Shown here in pieces: positions 5,450 to 10,536 of a DNA stretch of 10,536 bases (position 1 is its first letter; each line of letters starts with the position of its first letter). The translations under genes were made by a program, and so were the position numbers. Source of the stretch: TMED27 sp964350695 (GTDB lineage Bacteria; Pseudomonadota; Alphaproteobacteria; Micavibrionales; Micavibrionaceae). The notes under the pieces are model-generated. The model ran no database searches, was not told the DNA's origin, and saw only the letters and a program-made list of their open reading frames with translations. Location of the stretch: positions 1-10,536 of the forward strand of contig CAYGKM010000023.1 in the NCBI GenBank assembly GCA_964350695.1, read 5' to 3'.

Positions 5450-5477
5450 TTGAAAGGTGAATCAAGCACCATATAAT
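5450..5477 (+). promoter_or_regulatory. Sigma-70-type promoter of the CBS-regulator-kinase operon
   Basis: TTGAAA (5450-5455) and a perfect TATAAT (5472-5477) are separated by 16 bases, with AT-rich sequence upstream (about 5385-5425) that could serve as an UP element. A GANTC site (GAATC, 5459-5463), the target of the CcrM methylase in Alphaproteobacteria, lies in the spacer. Transcription would start near 5484, leaving a leader of about 27 bases with AAGGAG at 5497-5502. Confidence 0.75.
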
Positions 5478-5510
5478 TTGTAGCCCCAATCTTATGAAGG
5501 AGATTTACCA

Positions 5511-5987
5511 ATGTGCATTATGTCTCAAAAAATAAGTTCTCTAGCGAAATACACTTCTACCCCTCGCCTGCAAGGCAGTGTCAGTGTTACGACGGCGATG
5601 GACGTCATGGATATGTATGAAATCAATATCATCGCCATTGAATGTGAAGAAGATTTTGCCGGCGTATTCAGCCGCGGCGATTTTAACCGCAACGTGATCA
5701 GGCAGAACCTCAACCCCGATGAAACCACTTTGTATGAAGTTATGCGCCTCGATACGCCAAGCGTAGATGCGGAGCAAACCGTAAAAGAAGCCTATGAAAC
5801 CATGCTTGCTTTTCAATGGGATCATATGCCGGTTCTTGAAGGCAAAAAATTATGCGGGATTGTATCGTTGCGGGATTTAGGCAAAGACGTCATTAAATCT
5901 TTTGAAGACGCAAAGGCGGAAAATCAAATCATAATGAATTATATTCATAGCGGAGAGTCTTATGCTATGGCTAAATACGGTGAATAG
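5511..5987 (+). CDS. Tandem CBS-domain protein
   Basis: This 158-residue cytoplasmic protein is made of two CBS motifs and little else. CBS1 covers about 12-65, ending in IECEEDFAGVFSRGDFNRNVI. CBS2 covers about 76-130, with MRLDTPSVDAEQTVKEAYETM and MPVLEGKKLCGIVSLRDLGKDV. CBS pairs bind adenine nucleotides (AMP, ATP, SAM or similar) and regulate a partner protein. The start at 5511 has AAGGAG 8 bases upstream; the next ATG (5520) is 17 bases from it. A sigma-70-type promoter precedes the gene, and the response regulator begins 25 bases after the stop, so this is the first gene of a three-gene operon. It could report cellular energy state to the kinase or regulator, which is inference from gene order. 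Confidence 0.9.
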   Translation: MCIMSQKISSLAKYTSTPRLQGSVSVTTAMDVMDMYEINIIAIECEEDFAGVFSRGDFNRNVIRQNLNPDETTLYEVMRLDTPSVDAEQTVKEAYETMLAFQWDHMPVLEGKKLCGIVSLRDLGKDVIKSFEDAKAENQIIMNYIHSGESYAMAKYGE

Positions 5988-6012
5988 TCACAAGTATTAA
6001 AGGCTCACATAG

Positions 6013-6693
6013 ATGAATATTGTCATCGTTGAAGATCATGCTGATCTGGCGAAGTTGATTGCAGACCAGCTTGATAAGACGGGTATCAATTCGCAAGTCG
6101 CAGGCAGCGGAGAGCAGGCTTTAGATCTTATAGACCCCGAAGTTCACGATCTGATTATCCTTGATCGCGGTTTGCCGGATATGGACGGCATAGATCTGCT
6201 TAAAATCTTGCGCCAGGAAGGCGTTAAAATCCCTGTTCTTATTTTGACAGCCATGGATGAGCTGGGCGATAAGGTTTTAGGCCTTAATAGCGGCGCGGAT
6301 GATTATCTTGTAAAACCCTTTGAAATAGACGAGCTGGTCGCACGCGTTCATGCCCTGTACAGACGCCCCGTTAACAGCGTTGATATTGTTCTCAAACTCG
6401 GCAATATTGAGTTTTCTCCTGCCAACAGCGTCGTTAAAGTTGAGAATGTCCCTACCGAGCTATCGGCTAAAGAAAAAGAAGCATTAGAGCGGCTTATGCG
6501 CCTTCCGGGGCGCGTTGTCAGCAAAGATGCGTTGCTTTCGGCGCTTTACGGCCATGGGGAAACAGGCTCACAAAATTCGGTTGAGGTTTCTATGCACCGC
6601 CTGCGCAAGAAACTCGAGGCCGCCAAAGCCAGCGTTGAAATCAAGACATTGCGCGGTATTGGCTACCTTATAAAAGATAAAAGTGATTTTTAA
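6013..6693 (+). CDS. OmpR/PhoB-family response regulator
   Basis: This 226-residue protein has an N-terminal receiver domain (about 1-115) and a C-terminal winged-helix DNA-binding domain (about 125-222). The receiver has the acidic pair E7-D8, phospho-acceptor D51 in LDRGLPDMDG, T79 and K101 in the KPF motif, so all the catalytic and switch residues are present. The winged-helix domain includes ELSAKEKEALERLM, the recognition-helix region SVEVSMHRLRKKLE and TLRGIGYLI. It would be phosphorylated by the kinase encoded 3 bases downstream and act as a dimeric transcription factor. AAAGG at 5999-6003 is the ribosome-binding site, 9 bases from the ATG. No promoter is visible in the 25-base gap after the CBS gene. 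Target genes are not shown, but direct repeats upstream of the haloperoxidase-like gene are candidates. Confidence 0.96.
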   Translation: MNIVIVEDHADLAKLIADQLDKTGINSQVAGSGEQALDLIDPEVHDLIILDRGLPDMDGIDLLKILRQEGVKIPVLILTAMDELGDKVLGLNSGADDYLVKPFEIDELVARVHALYRRPVNSVDIVLKLGNIEFSPANSVVKVENVPTELSAKEKEALERLMRLPGRVVSKDALLSALYGHGETGSQNSVEVSMHRLRKKLEAAKASVEIKTLRGIGYLIKDKSDF

Positions 6694-6696
6694 GTT

Positions 6697-8046
6697 ATGA
6701 ACTTCAGAAACAAATCCCTCGGCGTTCGGGTTCTCATCAATGTTTTTTTGACCTCGCTTTTTATGCTTTTGCTTTTGGGCATGCTTATCTTTTCGCAAAT
6801 TACAAATCTCACAAAATCCGTTGAGAAAAAAGAGCTTCTGGAGCAAGCCCGCAAGATTGCTTCATACATTGAGTATGACTGGCTGGGGCGGTTTGAAGTG
6901 GATCTGCCGAAAAGATATCAGGATTATTACGGGACAGGGTCACCGAACCGCCAATTTGCCGTTATGGATTCCAACGGTAATATTTTGTTTCGCTCCGCGA
7001 GTTTTATGAGAGAAAAAATCAAAGACACGCTTAAAAAAAGCGGGAAGCATTATTTCAATTTTGAGACAGAAGACGGGAAGTATTACGCAGGGTTAAAGTA
7101 CGATTATCTGTTCGAGGATAAAATTTATCCCGTATACGTTATTGAATATGAAGAAGAGTTCTCGGAATTTATTTCTGCGCTTGAAGAAGACTTCCTGCAA
7201 AAAGTGCTGATGCTTGGCGTTCCTTTACTGCTGTTTCAGGCCTTTATCATTTTTATGATTTTTAAAGATACGCTTAAACCGATTGTGAAGGCTTCGAAAG
7301 AAGCGCGGAATATTAACTACGACAATCTGTCCTTCCGTTTGAACGAAGACAATGTTCACACCGAAATGTTGCCGCTTATAAAAAGCGTGAATAACAGTCT
7401 CGCGCGGCTGGAAAAAAAGGCCGAGGCGCAAAAGTTTTTTATTGCCAATGCCGCGCATGAACTGCGCACGCCGATCTCAATTTTAAAAGCGCGCATTGCG
7501 GCCTTAAAAGACGAAAAAGAAGTGTTTATGCTGAATGAAGATTTGCGCAACATTAATCGCCTGATCAGCCAAATGCTGGATATTTCGCGGCTGGATATTT
7601 CCGGCAATGTTCCGAAAACGGAGATTAACCTCAATGACATCGCCCGTAAGGCGTGCGAAGATATGGGGCCTTTATTCGTAGCGCAAAGTAAAGAAATTTC
7701 GCTTGATGAGGTTGAGCATGACCAAATTATGGACGGCAATGAGGATGTCATTTTCAGGTCTCTTTTGAATCTGCTGGAAAATGCCCTGAAGCATACGCCG
7801 GAAAAAACACCGGTCGAGGTGATTATTGAAGAAAGAAAAATCACTGTGCGCGATTACGGCGCGCCCATTCCTGATGAGCATAAAATTAAAATTTTCGAGC
7901 GTTTTGAAAAACTTCCCGAAAACACCAGCACAAAAGGCTCGGGCCTTGGGTTATCTATCGTCAAGAAAGCCGCAGAGCTTCATAACGGAGTGATCAGCAT
8001 CGTCAGCCGTGAAGACGGTAATGATTTCGTGCTCGATTTTAGTTAA
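6697..8046 (+). CDS. Membrane sensor histidine kinase
   Basis: This 449-residue kinase has two membrane segments (about 10-33 and 169-190) enclosing a periplasmic sensor domain of about 135 residues that I cannot assign to a family. A HAMP linker follows (about 190-240), then the H box FIANAAHELRTPI with phospho-acceptor H254. The ATPase domain has the N box NLLENALKHTP (N362), a G1 box DYGAPIP (386-392; the second Gly of the usual DxGxG is Ala-Pro here), the F box FERFEKL and the G2 box KGSGLGLSIV. It ends soon after the ATPase core. It begins 3 bases after the response regulator stop without a clear ribosome-binding site, suggesting translational coupling. It should autophosphorylate and signal to that regulator; the signal is unknown. 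No terminator is visible after its stop. Confidence 0.96.
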   Translation: MNFRNKSLGVRVLINVFLTSLFMLLLLGMLIFSQITNLTKSVEKKELLEQARKIASYIEYDWLGRFEVDLPKRYQDYYGTGSPNRQFAVMDSNGNILFRSASFMREKIKDTLKKSGKHYFNFETEDGKYYAGLKYDYLFEDKIYPVYVIEYEEEFSEFISALEEDFLQKVLMLGVPLLLFQAFIIFMIFKDTLKPIVKASKEARNINYDNLSFRLNEDNVHTEMLPLIKSVNNSLARLEKKAEAQKFFIANAAHELRTPISILKARIAALKDEKEVFMLNEDLRNINRLISQMLDISRLDISGNVPKTEINLNDIARKACEDMGPLFVAQSKEISLDEVEHDQIMDGNEDVIFRSLLNLLENALKHTPEKTPVEVIIEERKITVRDYGAPIPDEHKIKIFERFEKLPENTSTKGSGLGLSIVKKAAELHNGVISIVSREDGNDFVLDFS

Positions 8047-8113
8047 TTTTTAGTTTTACTTTTCCGGCGCAATATCCTAGTAACAGTTAAACTATTATGT
8101 ACATTTACTAGGG
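8041..8113 (+). promoter_or_regulatory. Control region of the haloperoxidase-like gene: inverted repeat, direct repeats, -10
   Basis: CCTAGTAA (8076-8083) and TTACTAGG (8105-8112) form a perfect 8-base inverted repeat with a 21-base spacer. The right arm covers the presumed ribosome-binding site AGGG (8110-8113). The spacer contains TATTAT (8093-8098), a 5/6 match to a -10 element, but no -35 match is found 16-17 bases upstream. AGTTAA occurs at 8041 and 8085 and AGTTTT at 8052, with offsets of 11 and 33 bases, compatible with OmpR-type half-sites. The elements are seen; the regulation is inferred. Confidence 0.45.
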
Positions 8114-8120
8114 TCTCACG

Positions 8121-9533
8121 ATGTCCTCACCTTTATTTTCAAGACGTCATTTTATGAAGAACTTAGGGGCCGGTTCTTTGACGTTGGCGGCGGCCTCGCC
8201 ATTATCACTTCTGACGGGGTGTTCTTCAGCGATAAGCTCCTCCCAGTCATACATGCACAAAATTGTCTCCCCGCAAAACAATAATGCGGTGTTTCACTGG
8301 ACGGATGTGATGTTGCAGTCTGTGAGAAACCAATCCTACAATCCCCCAAGAGCGACGCGCTGTTTTGCCATGGCGCATTTGGCGGGGTTTTTAGCGGTGA
8401 ACGCGATTGAGAAAAAATATTACACCCCATACCCTGCTATAGAGGTTTCGGGGCAAGCAGACCCCGAGATTGCTTACGGCGTTGCGATGTCATACGCGCT
8501 GGAAGAAGGTTTTCAATCCGTGTTTATGTTTGATCGCCTCGCGTTTCTTGCCAAGTTCGAGGATAATGCGGTCAAGGATGTGTCTGTGAAAATCGGCAAA
8601 ATGGCAGCGGATATTGTTGTTAAAGAGCGGATTAATGACGGCGCAGAGCCAAATAAGGCGGAATTTTATTTGGGACGCTATCCCAAACGCGATGATGCTC
8701 TGGCGTGGTCACCGACAGGACCGTTTTACGGCGCAAAAAACGGGCCGGCGTTCAACACGTTTAACCGCGGCGCGCTGCCTGGCTGGGGGGCGCAAAAGCC
8801 TTGGGTTATGAGGCGTAAGCAGGCGTTTTTGGTTAAAGACTTCCCCGATGCGCGAAGCCCTGAATTTGCCGCTCATTTCAAAAAGGTTAAAGAATTGGGC
8901 GCCGCCAACAGCGCCATCAGAACAGAAGACCAAACCCAGATTGCATTTTTCTGGGAAGACGGTCCGCGCGGCGTAACCCCGCCGGGGCATTGGCAATTAA
9001 TCGCCATGAATATTCTGCAAAGCCAAAGATATTCTATTCTTGAGCTTGCAAGAGCGTTTGCTTTGATCAGTCTGGGGCAAGCGGACGCGGCGATTACGAC
9101 ATGGGATAGTAAATACCACCATGATATTTTGCGCCCTGAAACGGCGATTAGACATCGCAGCGAAGAATTCGGAAACCCGCAGATTGCGGGGCAAGGTGAT
9201 AAGGGCTGGCAAAGCCTTATACCCACGCCGAACTTTCCCGCCTATACATCGGGTCATTCGACATTCAGCGCCGTGTCTGCAAGAGTTTTAGCGCTGTTCC
9301 TCGGCACTGACAGCGTCAGGTTTTCAAGCCGCTCACCGGATCTTGTGAACTGGCCTTCGCAGCTTACTGATGTTACCCGCAGCTATACCAGCCTTTCACA
9401 TGCCGCCAAGGAAGGCAGCGCAAGCCGCGAATATGGGGGCATTCATTGGGTTGCCGACGCCGCAGAAGGCATGAAATGTGGTTATAGTCTGGGCGATTAT
9501 ATTTATAATAACGCCTTTAAAAGGGCGGTATAA
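8121..9533 (+). CDS. Vanadium haloperoxidase / PAP2-superfamily Tat lipoprotein
   Basis: This 470-residue protein starts with a twin-arginine signal (SRRHFMK, 7-13) followed by a hydrophobic stretch and the lipobox LLTGC (Cys34). It should be exported folded by Tat and anchored as a lipoprotein. The C-terminal half has the three metal-oxyanion motifs of the superfamily: K331-x6-R338-P, SGH (377-379) and S435-R436-x5-H442-x3-D446. Members either oxidise halides with peroxide using vanadate or hydrolyse phosphate esters. The long N-terminal helical part and overall length favour the vanadium-haloperoxidase-like branch over short PAP2 phosphatases, but the activity is not settled. The start is placed by AGGG 7 bases upstream and by the Tat motif. 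A barrel protein gene follows 12 bases later in the same operon. Confidence 0.88.
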   Translation: MSSPLFSRRHFMKNLGAGSLTLAAASPLSLLTGCSSAISSSQSYMHKIVSPQNNNAVFHWTDVMLQSVRNQSYNPPRATRCFAMAHLAGFLAVNAIEKKYYTPYPAIEVSGQADPEIAYGVAMSYALEEGFQSVFMFDRLAFLAKFEDNAVKDVSVKIGKMAADIVVKERINDGAEPNKAEFYLGRYPKRDDALAWSPTGPFYGAKNGPAFNTFNRGALPGWGAQKPWVMRRKQAFLVKDFPDARSPEFAAHFKKVKELGAANSAIRTEDQTQIAFFWEDGPRGVTPPGHWQLIAMNILQSQRYSILELARAFALISLGQADAAITTWDSKYHHDILRPETAIRHRSEEFGNPQIAGQGDKGWQSLIPTPNFPAYTSGHSTFSAVSARVLALFLGTDSVRFSSRSPDLVNWPSQLTDVTRSYTSLSHAAKEGSASREYGGIHWVADAAEGMKCGYSLGDYIYNNAFKRAV

Positions 9534-9545
9534 GGTGAGCGCGAC

Positions 9546-10529
9546 ATGAAAAATATATGTTTAAAGTTAGCTTTCTCGCTTGGCGTTTTTGTTGCTGCGC
9601 CCGCATGGGCAGACGGGCAGTCCGTGCCGATTAACTATGATAATCTGTCGTTTTTCGAGGAACCTTTGGCGGCTGAGGTCGGCCCCGTTACCCTCAATGC
9701 CAATCTTCTCGCGGATCAGGCTGTGCAATATAATACAACCACAGAAAAAGACACGTATAACACCATATTGACGGGAAGTTTCAGGGCGGAGACGGAATTG
9801 CCGAATAGCTGGCAGATCGGGGCGCAGTATTTCTCCCGTTATAGCCGTTTAGATGATGATGAATACAGCGATAATGTCGCGGTGTTTATTTCCGATGAAT
9901 GGGGCACTCTGGCAGGCGGGAATGTAACGGGCAGCGTTACAGAAAAAGTGCGGCGCGATAGAGGCATCGGGAATGCGGCGCTTGGCACGGCGATGTTTAT
10001 CGGGCAGCTTGACGAGGCGGGCGGGTTTTATGCCGTTGATATCAATTCTTATAATTTTTCCATCGCGGCCGACCAAGAAGGCTATGCGGAAGCGGGTTTG
10101 CGGTTCGAGCGCCCTATCGGTATTAATAACTATGTGCTTGGCGCCAGGGTGCGGCGCGGATCATTATCCGAAAATTCCGACTTCGGCGTCGAGGGGGACA
10201 CCTATGGCGGCACGGTTGTGGGGGAGTATCTTCACGGCAGTTTGCAGTTTGATGCGCAACTGGGTTATGAGCGCGTTGAGGTCGATTCCACCAATAATAC
10301 AAATGACAATATCTTTGCCGCCGCAGGCACGCGCTATCAATACGGGGCGTATAATATTTCTTTAGAAGGCGGCATTGGCGAATATGACGGGGAGAGCCGC
10401 CGCGGCGCTTCGCTCGGCACGCGGGTCGATGTCGCGCGCGGAGTTTCTTTGAATACAGGCGTTAATTATACGTATGAAAACGATGATGATTCCGTCACGG
10501 CACTTGGCTCTGTTCGATACGAAATGTAA
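9546..10529 (+). CDS. Outer-membrane beta-barrel (porin-like) protein
   Basis: This 327-residue protein has a Sec signal peptide with predicted cleavage at APAWA/D (after residue 22). The mature part is made of alternating hydrophobic and polar strands with many Gly, Tyr and Asn residues, acidic loops (LDDDEYSDN, YENDDDS) and no Cys after the signal. This is typical of an outer-membrane beta-barrel, and the pattern is nearest to gram-negative porin-like proteins. It ends in VRYEM; the usual terminal aromatic residue is replaced by Met, with Tyr two residues before. AAGGTGAG (9531-9538) overlaps the stop of the preceding gene and serves as ribosome-binding site. Co-transcription with the exported haloperoxidase-like enzyme suggests that it passes that enzyme's substrate or product, which is inference. 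Confidence 0.8.
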   Translation: MKNICLKLAFSLGVFVAAPAWADGQSVPINYDNLSFFEEPLAAEVGPVTLNANLLADQAVQYNTTTEKDTYNTILTGSFRAETELPNSWQIGAQYFSRYSRLDDDEYSDNVAVFISDEWGTLAGGNVTGSVTEKVRRDRGIGNAALGTAMFIGQLDEAGGFYAVDINSYNFSIAADQEGYAEAGLRFERPIGINNYVLGARVRRGSLSENSDFGVEGDTYGGTVVGEYLHGSLQFDAQLGYERVEVDSTNNTNDNIFAAAGTRYQYGAYNISLEGGIGEYDGESRRGASLGTRVDVARGVSLNTGVNYTYENDDDSVTALGSVRYEM

Positions 10530-10536
10530 GGCCGCT

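Noticed and set aside
7356..7844. A 162-codon minus-strand ORF inside the histidine kinase gene
   Set aside because: It is antisense to conserved H and N boxes of a well-supported kinase gene.

Overview
The window looks like chromosomal DNA of an alphaproteobacterium of moderate GC content. The pointers are a GcrA-type zinc-binding protein (a family largely confined to Alphaproteobacteria), a good match to the alphaproteobacterial general-stress sigma factor EcfG promoter (GGAAC-N17-CGTT), and the general style of the genes. A partial tuf gene at the left edge and a tRNA-Gly show core genome. No transposase, integrase, phage gene or CRISPR array is visible.

Left part (1-2881), all on the minus strand, read right to left: glucokinase (glk), an overlapping NodB-type deacetylase, tRNA-Gly(UCC) with its terminator, an unrecognised 265-residue protein, and the first 18 codons of tuf (EF-Tu) running off the edge. 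The glk/deacetylase pair overlaps by 8 bases, and the tRNA starts 17 bases after the deacetylase stop.

Middle part (2882-5371): a plus-strand RimK-family ATP-grasp ligase, which appears to start at AUA behind a perfect AGGAGG. It converges on a 64-residue GcrA C-terminal-domain protein on the minus strand. Divergent from that is a hemerythrin-like gene with its own EcfG-type promoter, followed by a small unknown gene and a strong intrinsic terminator. The hemerythrin unit is probably a general-stress-response unit.

Right part (5372-10536), all plus strand: a sigma-70-type promoter drives a CBS-domain protein, an OmpR-family response regulator and a membrane histidine kinase, spaced 25 and 3 bases apart, so probably one signalling operon. 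After a 74-base gap with a notable inverted repeat and direct repeats comes a Tat-exported lipoprotein of the vanadium haloperoxidase/PAP2 family. A beta-barrel outer-membrane protein follows 12 bases later. A reasonable but unproven reading is that the CBS-regulator-kinase operon senses an envelope or energy signal and that the exported enzyme plus barrel is one of its outputs.

No gene-free stretch exceeds 300 bases. The longest gaps are 5283-5510, which holds a terminator and a promoter, and 1027-1226, which holds the tRNA terminator and a palindrome.
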